A stretch of DNA of 64,000 nucleotides. Origin: JB111 sp049856175. Lineage in GTDB: Bacteria; Actinomycetota; Actinomycetes; Actinomycetales; Actinomycetaceae. A model generated the notes under the pieces. That model saw only the letters and a list, made by a program, of their open reading frames with translations, did not search any database and was not told where the DNA came from. The translations under genes were made by a program, and so were the position numbers. This document shows, one piece after another, positions 52,743 to 60,929 of the stretch (position 1 is the first letter of the stretch; each line of letters opens with the position of its first letter). The DNA is taken from positions 124,001 through 188,000 of the forward strand of contig NZ_JBNDNA010000002.1 in assembly GCF_049856175.1 (NCBI RefSeq), in the 5' to 3' direction.

Positions 52743-53594
52743 ATGAACGCGAAGGTCACCCAGCGTCTGGCGCTCGGCTCGAGCGCGCTGCTCATCGCCG
52801 GGGGGATCGCCGCCTGCTCGGACGACGCGTCGGAGACCGTGGAGCCGCCCGCCGTCGAGGACACCCAGGAGCCGCAGGCCCCCGAGCAGGACCAGGCACC
52901 CGACGAGGGCGCCTCCGACGGCGGCGAGGGCGTCTCCGACGGCGCCCCGCTCGGCGAGGAGGGCGACTCCGAGGGTGGTGGCATGCCCGGTGAGCAGGCT
53001 GCTCCCGAGGGCGGCGTGCCCGGTGAGGAGGACGCACCCGAGGGCGGCGTGCCCGGTGAGCAGGACGCGCCCGAGGACGGCCTGCCCGGCGACGGTGGAG
53101 CGCCCGACGACGGCGGCGCGCCGCCCCAGGGCGGTGCCCCCGAGGAGGACGGCGCCGTCGAGGGCCAGCCGGCCTCGACCGGCGAGCCCGGCGTCGCGAC
53201 CTACTCGGACTGGCTCGCCGTGCCCCTGCCCGAGGACTGGAGCGAGTTCGAGGACGGCGTCTGGACCGGCAACGACGGGGCGGCGCTCCACATGGGTGAG
53301 TGCAGCCCGCCGGACGAGGGCCCGCCGCTCGCCTACAGCGACTGCGTCGAGTTCGTGCCCAACGTCGGCCAGCCGAGCGCGAGCGACCCGACCACCGAGG
53401 TCGACATCCAGCAGCTGCAGCCGGTCGCCGAGGGCCTCAACGCCACCGAGGTGTCGGTGAGCGACGAGCAGACCGAAGTCGTGTACTGGATCGTCGAGAA
53501 CCAGGAGACCGCGGAGGTCGCCGTCCTCGAGTACAACAGCGAGGGTGTCGACGAGGCGGTCGTGGAGTCGGTCCGCGAGATGACGCTCCAGTGA
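52743..53594 (+). CDS. Lipoprotein with acidic repeat region, unknown function
   Basis: This 283-residue lipoprotein has the signal LALGSSALLIAGGIAAC with the lipidated Cys near residue 25. A long acidic Glu/Asp/Gly/Pro tract with repeats such as APEGGVPGEEDAPEGGVPGE (encoded by ~36-bp units) follows. A compact C-terminal domain starts at about residue 155 (YSDWLAVPLPEDWSEFEDGVW ... GECSPPDEGPPLAYSDCVEFVP). The latter contains a Cys pair. The ATG at 52743 has GGGAGGGA upstream, and TAGCGT at 52660-52665 may be the promoter -10. It resembles surface-anchored stalk-and-head lipoproteins; no known family is recognised. Confidence 0.78.
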   Translation: MNAKVTQRLALGSSALLIAGGIAACSDDASETVEPPAVEDTQEPQAPEQDQAPDEGASDGGEGVSDGAPLGEEGDSEGGGMPGEQAAPEGGVPGEEDAPEGGVPGEQDAPEDGLPGDGGAPDDGGAPPQGGAPEEDGAVEGQPASTGEPGVATYSDWLAVPLPEDWSEFEDGVWTGNDGAALHMGECSPPDEGPPLAYSDCVEFVPNVGQPSASDPTTEVDIQQLQPVAEGLNATEVSVSDEQTEVVYWIVENQETAEVAVLEYNSEGVDEAVVESVREMTLQ

Positions 53595-53745
53595 TCCCGG
53601 CACGCACCTGACGGGATGCCGCGCCGACGCACGTCGGGGACCGGGGAGTGCAGCCCGGCGAGCGGCCTGGCGCCGGACCGGGGTCGTCCCTAACGTGTGC
53701 ACCGACAGCTTCAGGACCGCAGCACCGACCCCCGGAAGGATCATG

Positions 53746-53901
53746 ATGAGCTCGAGGACCACCCGCCTGACTACCGCGGTCGCTGCCCTGCTTCTCGCGG
53801 GAGGCCTGGCTGCCTGCGCCGACGACGAGCCGATCGAGCAGGAGGCGCCCGTGGCGTCCGGCGAGACCGTCCTCGCGGGCGCCGGCGCCGCCCAGCGGTA
53901 G
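53746..53901 (+). CDS. Tiny lipoprotein (51 residues)
   Basis: The protein has a lipoprotein signal (TTAVAALLLAGGLAAC) with the Cys near residue 24 and then only ~27 mature residues (ADDEPIEQEAPVASGETVLA). The ATG at 53746 is preceded by GGAAGGA at 5 nt; an ATG at 53743 is in frame. TAACGT at 53691-53696 may be the -10. Its signal and first mature residues resemble those of the lipoprotein at 52743, so it may be a shortened paralogue or a peptide-releasing lipoprotein. The function is unknown. Confidence 0.65.
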   Translation: MSSRTTRLTTAVAALLLAGGLAACADDEPIEQEAPVASGETVLAGAGAAQR

Positions 53902-53919
53902 CTCCTCGCACACGGGTAG

Positions 53920-53959
53920 GGCAGGGCCCCCGACGTCGAACGGCGCCGGGGGCCCTGCC
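53920..53959. terminator. Bidirectional hairpin between the small lipoprotein and the mutY operon
   Basis: A perfect 13-bp inverted repeat (53920-53932 with 53947-53959) has a 14-nt loop. It lies between convergent transcription units. Confidence 0.75.
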
Positions 53960-54019
53960 GCGTCACCGGTCGATGGCGGCGACGACGTGCCGCGCGCCAG
54001 CTCCTCGGGCCGGGTGCCC

Positions 54020-54478
54020 TCAGCGCGACAGGAGCCGCGCCAGCAGCCCGACCTGGGCGGCGACGAGCGCGCACCCCACCGTGGGCAACCACAGCCCCGG
54101 GTCCCACCAGGCCCACACGCCGACCGCGAGCACGAGTGCGACCAGCAGCGTCGGCCCGGTCGCCCGCAGGACCGCGCGCAGCCGCGCCGCACCCGGGTCG
54201 CGGCCCGCCAGGGCACGGCGGTGGCCCAGGGCCGCGAGCGCGAGCGCGGGCAGCGCGGCCGCCTGCCCGAGCAGCATCATCGTCAGCCCGGGCCAGGGGG
54301 ACAGCGCGTCCCCGGACATCGCGACCAGGCCGATCCCCAGCACGCCGAGCGCACCCACGGCGCCTGCCATGACGAGCAGCGTCGTCCGCACGGCCCGGGC
54401 GCCCGTCGGGGGCGCGGGCCGTTCCTCGGGCGAGGGCGCAGGGTCGGTGGTCACCGGGGCAGGGTAGTCGTCGTTCAC
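54020..54478 (-). CDS. Small four-helix membrane protein coupled to mutY, unknown function
   Basis: This 152-residue protein has a Pro/Glu-rich N-terminus and four hydrophobic segments (TTLLVMAGAVGALGVLGIGL, LTMMLLGQAAALPALALAAL, LLVALVLAVGVWAWW, LPTVGCALVAAQVGLLARLL). The GTG start overlaps the mutY stop by 4 bp (GTGA), so it is read from the mutY message. No family is recognised; the link to mutY may be only transcriptional. Confidence 0.65.
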   Translation of the reverse strand: MNDDYPAPVTTDPAPSPEERPAPPTGARAVRTTLLVMAGAVGALGVLGIGLVAMSGDALSPWPGLTMMLLGQAAALPALALAALGHRRALAGRDPGAARLRAVLRATGPTLLVALVLAVGVWAWWDPGLWLPTVGCALVAAQVGLLARLLSR

Positions 54479-55392
54479 GGCAGGCTCAGGCCCGTGCCGC
54501 GCTCGACGAGCAGCCCGTCCGCGAGGAGCGAGGACACCGCCCGCTCGGCCTGCGCCGGGTCGGCGTGCGAAGTGCCGCCGCCGGCGGCCGCGACGAGCTC
54601 GGCCCACGTGTGGCGGGTGCCCGGCTCCCCGGCGCGCAGCGCCGCCATCACCCGGCCCCGGGCCTGCCGGTCGGTGCCCTCCCAGGTCTGGGTGCGGCGT
54701 CGGGCCGCGTGGGCGTCCGGCGGGTACCCGGCGCGGCGCCACGCGCAGCGGGCCGCCAACGGGCAGGCGTCGCACCGCGGCGACCGCGCCGTGCAGACGA
54801 GCGCGCCGAGCTCCATCACGCCCGCGTTCCAGCCCGCGGAGGCGTGGTCCTCCGCCGGGAGGAGCGCGGCAGCGAGGTCCCGCTCCGCCCGGGTCGGCGC
54901 CCCCGGCGGCGGTGCGGCGACGCCGGACACCACGCGGGCGAGCACCCGGCGGACGTTCGTGTCGAGCACCACCGCACGCCGGCGGTGCGCGAACGCCACC
55001 ACCGCCGCGGCCGTGTACGGCCCCACCCCGGGCAGGGCGAGCAGCTCGTCCTCGCCGTGCGGGACCTCGCCGCCGTGCCGCTCGACGATCGCGGCCGCGC
55101 ACTCCTTGAGCCGCAGCGCCCGGCGCGGGTAGCCGAGCCTGCCCCAGGACCGCAGCACGTCGGCGCCGGACGCGGCCGCGAGGTCGGCCGGCGTCGGCCA
55201 GCGCGCCATCCAGTCCACCCAGGCGGGCGCCACCCGCGCCACCGGCGTCTGCTGGCTCATCGCCTCCGAGACGAGGACACCCCACGCGGTGGTGCCGGGG
55301 CGACGCCACGGCAGGTCCCGAGCGTGCCCCGCCCAGAAGCCGGCGACGGCGTCGTGCAGGACGGCGGAGGTCGAGGCGGACGGGTCGGGCAC
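54475..55392 (-). CDS. mutY: A/G-specific adenine glycosylase
   Basis: This 305-residue DNA repair enzyme removes adenine mispaired with 8-oxoguanine. The catalytic Glu is in VSEAMSQQT (about residue 43). The helix-hairpin-helix is LPGVGPYTAAAV, the catalytic Asp is in VLDTNVRRV, and the [4Fe-4S] ligands are in VCTARSPRCDACPLAARC. It lacks most of the C-terminal NUDIX-like lesion-recognition domain, as is common in actinobacterial MutY. The GTG at 55392 is favoured because GAGACT ends 6 nt before it. It sits beside disA and radA, as in mycobacteria. Confidence 0.93.
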   Translation of the reverse strand: MPDPSASTSAVLHDAVAGFWAGHARDLPWRRPGTTAWGVLVSEAMSQQTPVARVAPAWVDWMARWPTPADLAAASGADVLRSWGRLGYPRRALRLKECAAAIVERHGGEVPHGEDELLALPGVGPYTAAAVVAFAHRRRAVVLDTNVRRVLARVVSGVAAPPPGAPTRAERDLAAALLPAEDHASAGWNAGVMELGALVCTARSPRCDACPLAARCAWRRAGYPPDAHAARRRTQTWEGTDRQARGRVMAALRAGEPGTRHTWAELVAAAGGGTSHADPAQAERAVSSLLADGLLVERGTGLSLP

Positions 55393-55468
55393 CGGTCCAG
55401 TCTCACCCGAGCGCCGCCGTGCGTGGTACCGCACGGCGTGCCATCGAGGAGCCGGGGCCCGTCCTGCC

Positions 55469-55474
55469 TACGGT
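55469..55474 (+). promoter_or_regulatory. -10 element of a probable leaderless promoter (anchored protein at 55481)
   Basis: TACGGT ends 6 nt before the GTG at 55481, with no ribosome-binding site. Confidence 0.5.
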
Positions 55475-55480
55475 GGGCCC

Positions 55481-56260
55481 GTGCCCACCGACGACGACCG
55501 CGGACCCTCCCCGGCGCAGCGCCGCCGCCCCAGCCGGGCGACGATCTGGCGGCGCCGGATCACCGTGCTGCTGGCGCTGCTCGTCGTGCTCGCCCTGATC
55601 GTGTGGGGGATCGTCGCCGCGTGGGGCGCGCTGTTCGGCGGCGACGACGACCCCGGGACGGCGCCGGCCGACGCGGCGGAGACGAGCTCGGAGTCCGGCA
55701 GCGAGTCCGCCTCCGACGCCGCCCCGGCCGGCGACCCGGTGGCCTGCACCGACGACCAGCTCGACCTCGCCCTGACGGGGAGCGGGCAGTACGCCGGCGC
55801 CCCCGTCGAGTTCGCGGTCGACATGAGCAACTCGGGCGAGGGCGACTGCCTCGTCGACGCCGGCCAGTCCGCCCTGGTGCTCGAGGTCAGCTCCGGCAAC
55901 GATCAGGTGTGGTCCTCCGCGCACTGTCCCACCGAGGAGTCCCGCATGCTGCTGCTCGGACCCGGCACCGCCTCGGAGTCGCTCGTCACCTGGCCCGGCA
56001 CCCGGTCGAGCGCGGACTGCCCGGAGGACGCTCCCGCCGTCCAGCCGGGGACCTACCGCGCCGTGCTGCTGCGCGACGGCACCGAGGTCGTCGACAGCGC
56101 GACCGTCTTCACCCTCGAGGAGGCGCCGCCCGAGGCTCCGACCGACGGTGAGGAGCCCTCCGACGGCGAGGACCCTGCGGAGGGCGAGGCCCCTGCGGAC
56201 GGCGAGACCCCCGCGGAGGGTGAGGCACCCACCGACGGCGAGACCCCCACCGACGGCTGA
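55481..56260 (+). CDS. Membrane-anchored extracellular protein with acidic repeat tail, unknown function
   Basis: This 259-residue protein has an Arg-rich cytoplasmic N-terminus, one membrane helix (LLALLVVLALIVWGIVAAW, about residues 30-48) and a Ser/Glu/Ala linker. A beta-rich extracellular domain (~90-215) has cysteine pairs (ACTDDQ, GDCLVD, AHCPTE, ADCPED). The acidic tail is made of EAPxDGETPxEG repeats. It occupies the position between mutY and disA where mycobacteria also carry a conserved membrane protein. Structure suggests a surface-exposed binding domain; the ligand is unknown. Confidence 0.72.
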   Translation: MPTDDDRGPSPAQRRRPSRATIWRRRITVLLALLVVLALIVWGIVAAWGALFGGDDDPGTAPADAAETSSESGSESASDAAPAGDPVACTDDQLDLALTGSGQYAGAPVEFAVDMSNSGEGDCLVDAGQSALVLEVSSGNDQVWSSAHCPTEESRMLLLGPGTASESLVTWPGTRSSADCPEDAPAVQPGTYRAVLLRDGTEVVDSATVFTLEEAPPEAPTDGEEPSDGEDPAEGEAPADGETPAEGEAPTDGETPTDG

Positions 56261-56269
56261 CCGGCCGTC

Positions 56270-57325
56270 TCAGACGAGCGACGTCTCGGCGACCCGGCCC
56301 AGCCCCTCGCGCACCGCGAACGCCCGGGCCCGCCCCACGCCCTCGACCTCCTGGAGGTCGTCCGTGGTGGCGGCGAGCAGCGCCTGCAGCGAGTCGTAGT
56401 GGCTGACGATCGCGTTGGCCACGGGGAGCGGGAGGCGCGGGAGCTTCGCGATGAGACGGTGACCGCGCGGCGAGGCCGGCGTGTCCAGGTCGGCGCCGCC
56501 GGGGCCGCCCAGCCGCATGGCCCGGGCGATCACCGACAGGTCGACGAGATCGGTCGAGGACAGCGCGCCGAGCGCGTCCCGGACGCCGGCGGAGGCCCCG
56601 GTGGGCACGTAGTCGCGCACGAGCGAGCGCCGTTCCACGGCGAGGCCCACCATGAGGTCGTCGTGCTGGAGCCGCAGCAGGTGCCCCTCGGTGCCGGCCT
56701 GGACGGTCGCGGACTCGACGTCGGAGGAGATCCTGCGGATCATCTCCATGCGCTGGACGATCGTCACGACGTCGCGCACCGTGACCACGTCCTCCACCTC
56801 GAGGGCCGTGAACGTGCCGAGCAGCTGGTCGAGGCGCGCGCGGTAGCGCTCGAGGGCGGACAGCGCGAGCTCACCCTTGGCCAGGACGTCGGCCGTGTCG
56901 AGGACGAGGTGCCGCAGCTCGCCGACGTACAGCGCGACGGTCCGCATCGACTGGCTCACCGAGATCACCGGGTGCCCGGTCTGCCGGGCCGTGCGCTGGG
57001 CGGTGCGGTGGCGCATCCCGGACTCGACCGTGTCGACGTGCGTGCCGGGCATGAGCTGGACGTTGGCCCGGCGGATCCGGCCCGCTGAGCGGTCGACCAC
57101 GACGGCGCCGTCCATCTTCGACAGCTCCCGCAGCCTGGTGGCCGACAGCTCGACGTCGAGGTCGAAGCCGCCCGAGGAGATCGCCTCGACCGACTCGTCG
57201 AAGCCCAGGACGATGATGGCGCCCGTCCGGCCGAGCAGGATGCGGTCGATGCCGTCCCGCAGGACGGTGCCCGGGGCGATCTCGTGGAGCATGGTGCGCA
57301 TCGTCGCGTCGTCGTCGGTGCCCAT
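56270..57325 (-). CDS. disA: DNA integrity scanning diadenylate cyclase DisA
   Basis: This 351-residue enzyme scans DNA and makes cyclic di-AMP from two ATP. The catalytic DAC domain has KMDGAVVVD (DGA motif) and GMRHRTAQ (RHR motif). A central helical spine follows, and a C-terminal helix-hairpin-helix (LQEVEGVGRARAFAVREGL) binds branched DNA. The ATG at 57325 has GGGGAG upstream; TACGAT at 57362-57367 is a possible -10. It is downstream of radA, 64 bp after that gene's stop, and RadA is known to inhibit DisA in relatives. A likely target of its product, TrkA, is encoded 5 kb away. Confidence 0.95.
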   Translation of the reverse strand: MGTDDDATMRTMLHEIAPGTVLRDGIDRILLGRTGAIIVLGFDESVEAISSGGFDLDVELSATRLRELSKMDGAVVVDRSAGRIRRANVQLMPGTHVDTVESGMRHRTAQRTARQTGHPVISVSQSMRTVALYVGELRHLVLDTADVLAKGELALSALERYRARLDQLLGTFTALEVEDVVTVRDVVTIVQRMEMIRRISSDVESATVQAGTEGHLLRLQHDDLMVGLAVERRSLVRDYVPTGASAGVRDALGALSSTDLVDLSVIARAMRLGGPGGADLDTPASPRGHRLIAKLPRLPLPVANAIVSHYDSLQALLAATTDDLQEVEGVGRARAFAVREGLGRVAETSLV

Positions 57326-57389
57326 GACTCCCCGTTCCCGGCGGAGGTGTCCCGCCACCGTCATCGTAGGCGCGCGGCCCCAGGATCGG

Positions 57390-58760
57390 TCAGCCCAGCG
57401 CGCAGGCGCGGGCGGCCTCGGCCAGGTGGTCGACGCGCGCGACACGGATGCCGGGGACGTGCGCGGGAGCCTCTCCGGCGGCGGGCACGACGGCGGTGGT
57501 GAAGCCCAGGCGGGCCGCCTCCGCCAGGCGCCGGCCGACGCCGGTCGTGGCGCGCAGCTCGCCGGTCAGCCCGACCTCCCCGACCGCGATGAGGCCCGGG
57601 GGGATGGGCCGGTCCCGGGCGGCCGAGAGCAGGGCGAGGCCGAGCGCGAGGTCCGCGGCCGGCTCGCTCGCGCGCGCACCGCCGACCGTGGAGACGTAGA
57701 CGTCCAGCCCGGTGGCCTGCACCCCCAGCCGCGCGGTGAGGACCGCCAGCGTCATGGCGACCCGCGCGCCGTCCACCCCGCTCACGGTGCGCCGCGGCGG
57801 GCCCGCCGCGCCCGTGAGCAGCGCCTGGACCTCGACCGGCATCGGCCGGCGGCCCTCGAGCGTGACGGTGACGCACGTGCCCGGCACCGGCTCCGGGGCG
57901 GCGGACAGGAACAGCCCCGACGGGTCCGGCAGGCCGATGATGCCGTCCTCGCGCAGGTCGAAGCAGCCGACCTCGTCCGTCGCGCCGTACCGGTTCTTCA
58001 CCGCGCGCACGAGCCGCAGCCTGGAGTGGCGCTCGCCCTCGACGTGGCAGACGACGTCCACGAGGTGCTCGAGCACGCGCGGGCCGGCGATCGAGCCGTC
58101 CTTGGTCACGTGGCCGACGAGGATCGCGGGCATGGCCCGGGCCTTCGCCGCGCGGATGAGGGCGCCGGCGACGGCGCGGACCTGGGAGACGCCGCCCGCG
58201 GTGCCGTCGACGCTCGCGTCCGCGACCGTCTGCACCGAGTCGACGACGAGCAGCGCCGGGTCCATCGCCTCGACGTGCCCGAGCACGGTCGCGAGATCCG
58301 TCTCGGCGGTGAGCAGGAGATCCTCGTGCAGCGCCCCGATCCGTTCGGCGCGCAGGCGCACCTGGCTCGCGGACTCCTCACCCGTCACGTAGAGGACGCG
58401 GCCGTGGGCTGCTGCTGCCGCGCGGGCCGCGACGTCGAGCAGGAGGGTGGACTTGCCCACCCCGGGCTCGCCCGCGAGGAGCACGACGGCGCCCGGCACG
58501 AGCCCGCCGCCGAGCACCCGGTCGAGCTCGCCGACGCCGGTGGGTCGGGCGCGAGCCGTCTCCACGTCGACGTCGAGGATCGATGCCGCGGGCGTGGCCG
58601 GGGCGAGCGCCGTGACCGGGGTGCGAGCGGGTGCGGCGCCGGCCTCCTCGACCGTGCCCCAGGCCTGGCACTCGCCGCACCGGCCCACCCACTTGGCGGT
58701 GGTCCACCCGCACTCCGTGCAGCGGAACTCGGCGCGGGGTCGCTTGGTGGTCGGTGGCAC
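57390..58760 (-). CDS. radA: DNA repair protein RadA
   Basis: This 456-residue RecA-like branch-migration protein has an N-terminal zinc finger (CTEC at 14-17 and CGEC at 28-31), Walker A GEPGVGKST starting at residue 97 and the RadA motif KNRYG, a conservative form of KNRFG. The C-terminal Lon-protease-like domain lacks the catalytic Ser. It acts in recombinational repair and processing of recombination intermediates. TACCGT ends 6 nt before the GTG at 58760 on this strand, giving a probable leaderless start. It is followed by disA on the same strand. Confidence 0.94.
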   Translation of the reverse strand: MPPTTKRPRAEFRCTECGWTTAKWVGRCGECQAWGTVEEAGAAPARTPVTALAPATPAASILDVDVETARARPTGVGELDRVLGGGLVPGAVVLLAGEPGVGKSTLLLDVAARAAAAAHGRVLYVTGEESASQVRLRAERIGALHEDLLLTAETDLATVLGHVEAMDPALLVVDSVQTVADASVDGTAGGVSQVRAVAGALIRAAKARAMPAILVGHVTKDGSIAGPRVLEHLVDVVCHVEGERHSRLRLVRAVKNRYGATDEVGCFDLREDGIIGLPDPSGLFLSAAPEPVPGTCVTVTLEGRRPMPVEVQALLTGAAGPPRRTVSGVDGARVAMTLAVLTARLGVQATGLDVYVSTVGGARASEPAADLALGLALLSAARDRPIPPGLIAVGEVGLTGELRATTGVGRRLAEAARLGFTTAVVPAAGEAPAHVPGIRVARVDHLAEAARACALG

Positions 58761-58766
58761 GGGTCC

Positions 58767-58772
58767 ACGGTA
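58767..58772 (-). promoter_or_regulatory. -10 element of a probable leaderless radA promoter
   Basis: Read on the reverse strand this is TACCGT, ending 6 nt before the radA GTG. It probably serves radA and perhaps disA. Confidence 0.6.
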
Positions 58773-58840
58773 GGCGCCCGCGCCGACACCGGGAGCGCCC
58801 GTCCCCACCGGGGAGGAGTCAGAGGTCGATCGGGCTCGTG

Positions 58841-59581
58841 TCAGAGATCGAGCCCGGCGAACCAGACGAAGCCGAGGGTCAGTGCCGCGGAGAGCACGAT
58901 CCACAGCGCGACGTGGCCCCAGATGCGGCCAGGGTCCCTGGAGTAGGTCTTGTCGAGGTAGAAGCGGTGGCCGCTCCCTCGCAGCTCCATGCCGGCGGCC
59001 GAGTCGAACGCATGCTCGGCGATGCCGGCGCGCTTGATGATCCGGAGCAGCGCGGCGGTGCGGGGGTCGTACGCGTCGTCGTCGAGCGAGACTCGTAGCC
59101 GGTGCCTGAGGTGGTCCTCCCGCGCACCATCAGCCTCCTCGTACACGGTGCCGGACCGGTCGCCGAACCTGGGGCTGTGTCGTGCCGCATGGGTGCCGGC
59201 GCGGACGAGCTCGTCCAGCGTGGTGGCCACGAGATGGTCGGCGGCGCCTGCGACCTCGGCCAGGTCGCGGTCCTGACCTGCGGGCAGGGCCGCCCGCTGG
59301 CCCACCAGCCAGCTCGCGATCGTGTCGTAGCCCGGGGGCGGTGTCGGGCCGTCGAGCACCCGGGCGTAGTGCTCGATCGTCCCTTCCGTCCTTCGCCACG
59401 TATACCGGTTCCGTGGCCCTTGCCATCGCGTGACGTGCTTGTACAGCGTCCCGCCCGCGAGCACCTGCTCCGCGGCCGACTCGACCGCGATCCGCCGCAG
59501 CGTGTCGTCGTCGACGAGGCAGGCGCCCGTCTCGTCGTCGTGGACGAGGAGGAGGACGTCGGCGAGGAGCTGTGCCGGCAT
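58841..59581 (-). CDS. GPP34 (GOLPH3-like) protein with C-terminal membrane anchor
   Basis: The 246-residue protein opens MPAQLLADVLLLVHDDETG, matching the start of bacterial GPP34/GOLPH3-like proteins, which in eukaryotes bind phosphoinositides. The helical body includes LLRIIKRAGIAEHAF. Unusually, the C-terminus has a transmembrane helix (WGHVALWIVLSAALTLGFVWF, about residues 220-240). The start ATG at 59581 has no clear ribosome site or -10, so the start is uncertain. The role of bacterial GPP34 is unknown; membrane association is inferred from the anchor. Confidence 0.66.
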   Translation of the reverse strand: MPAQLLADVLLLVHDDETGACLVDDDTLRRIAVESAAEQVLAGGTLYKHVTRWQGPRNRYTWRRTEGTIEHYARVLDGPTPPPGYDTIASWLVGQRAALPAGQDRDLAEVAGAADHLVATTLDELVRAGTHAARHSPRFGDRSGTVYEEADGAREDHLRHRLRVSLDDDAYDPRTAALLRIIKRAGIAEHAFDSAAGMELRGSGHRFYLDKTYSRDPGRIWGHVALWIVLSAALTLGFVWFAGLDL

Positions 59582-59753
59582 CAGCGCGGCCCGCCCGGTC
59601 CGACGCGACCCGCCGACGCAGCGGGTGCCGGCGCGGGAGCGTACGGCTCGAGCATGGGGGCCATGTCCTCAGGCTAGGACGACCCAGCACCCGGAGGCGT
59701 AGTTCCGGGTACCCCTCCCCGCCGCGCCTGGACACCGCGGGGACAATGGGGCC

Positions 59754-60926
59754 ATGACCTCCTCGTCCACGCCGCCGCGCCAGATCCTCACCGACGAGCT
59801 CCTCGAGACGATCCGCTCGCGCGCCGCGGGCCACGACCGCGCCAACACCTTCCCGCACGACGACCTCGCCGACCTGCGCGAGGCCGGCTACCTCACCGCC
59901 TTCGTCCCGGCCGAGCTGGGCGGTGGCGGGCTCACGCTGGAGGAGATGGCGTCCGAGCAGGCCCGCCTCGCCGGTGCCTCCCCGGCCACGGCGCTCGCCG
60001 TCAACATGCACCACATCTGGGTGGGCGTCGCCCGCACGGTCCGCGCCGCCGGCCAGTCGGACATGGACGAGATCCTCGCGCGCGTCATAGACGGCGCGAT
60101 CATCGCGTTCGGAGTGTCCGAGGCCGGCAACGACCTCGTGCTCTTCGGCTCCGCCTCGGACGCCACCCCCGACGGCGAGGGCGGCTACCGCTTCCACGGC
60201 ACCAAGATCTTCACGACGCTCGGCCCCGTGTGGACGCTGCTCGGCACGTTCGGCACCGACCGCACGGACCCCGACGACCCGGTCAACGTGTGGGGCTTCG
60301 TCGAGCGCGACGGCGGTGGCGTCGAGATCAAGGAGGACTGGGACACCCTCGGCATGCGGGCCACGCAGTCGTACACGACCGTCCTCGACGGGGCGCCGGC
60401 GCCCGCGCACCGGATCGTGCGCGCCGTGCCGCCCGGGCCGACCATGGACCCGTTCATCTTCGGGATCTTCGCCAACTTCGAGATCCTGCTCGCGGCCGTC
60501 TACCAGGGCGTCGCCCGGCGGGCCCTCGACGTCGCCGTGGCGACCGTGACCAAGCGGATGAGCCTGAAGAACGACGCGCCCTACGCCCACGACCCCGACA
60601 TCCGGTGGCGCCTCGCGGACGCGGCGATCGAGCTCGACGCGATCGAGCCGCAGCTCGTGGCGCTCGCCCGCGACGTCGACGCCGGGGCGGACCGCCCGCT
60701 GTGGATGCCGCAGCTCTCCGCGCTCAAGTCGCGGGCGACCGAGACGGCGCTGCGCGTCGTCGAGAAGGCGTTGCGCGCCTCCGGCGGATCGTCGTTCTAC
60801 ACCAGGGCGGAGCTCTCACGCCTGTACCGCGACGTCGTCGCGGGCCTGTTCCACCCCTCCGACGACGAGTCGGTCCACGCCGCCTGGGCGAACGCGCTGC
60901 TCGGGCCGGTGCCGTCGAAGGAGTGA
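59754..60926 (+). CDS. Acyl-CoA dehydrogenase family protein
   Basis: This 390-residue flavoprotein of the acyl-CoA dehydrogenase fold has an N-terminal helical domain (FPHDDLADLREAGYLTAFVP), the middle beta domain (GVSEAGND, FHGTKIFTTLG, WDTLGMRATQS) and a C-terminal helical domain (ALRASGGSSFYTRAELSRLYRDV). The usual catalytic Glu near the C-terminus is not obvious. It could therefore be a group-D flavin monooxygenase/desulfurisation-type relative rather than a beta-oxidation enzyme. GACAAT ends 6 nt before the ATG. It is divergent from the GPP34 gene and has no fatty-acid genes nearby. Confidence 0.85.
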   Translation: MTSSSTPPRQILTDELLETIRSRAAGHDRANTFPHDDLADLREAGYLTAFVPAELGGGGLTLEEMASEQARLAGASPATALAVNMHHIWVGVARTVRAAGQSDMDEILARVIDGAIIAFGVSEAGNDLVLFGSASDATPDGEGGYRFHGTKIFTTLGPVWTLLGTFGTDRTDPDDPVNVWGFVERDGGGVEIKEDWDTLGMRATQSYTTVLDGAPAPAHRIVRAVPPGPTMDPFIFGIFANFEILLAAVYQGVARRALDVAVATVTKRMSLKNDAPYAHDPDIRWRLADAAIELDAIEPQLVALARDVDAGADRPLWMPQLSALKSRATETALRVVEKALRASGGSSFYTRAELSRLYRDVVAGLFHPSDDESVHAAWANALLGPVPSKE

Positions 60927-60929
60927 GGG

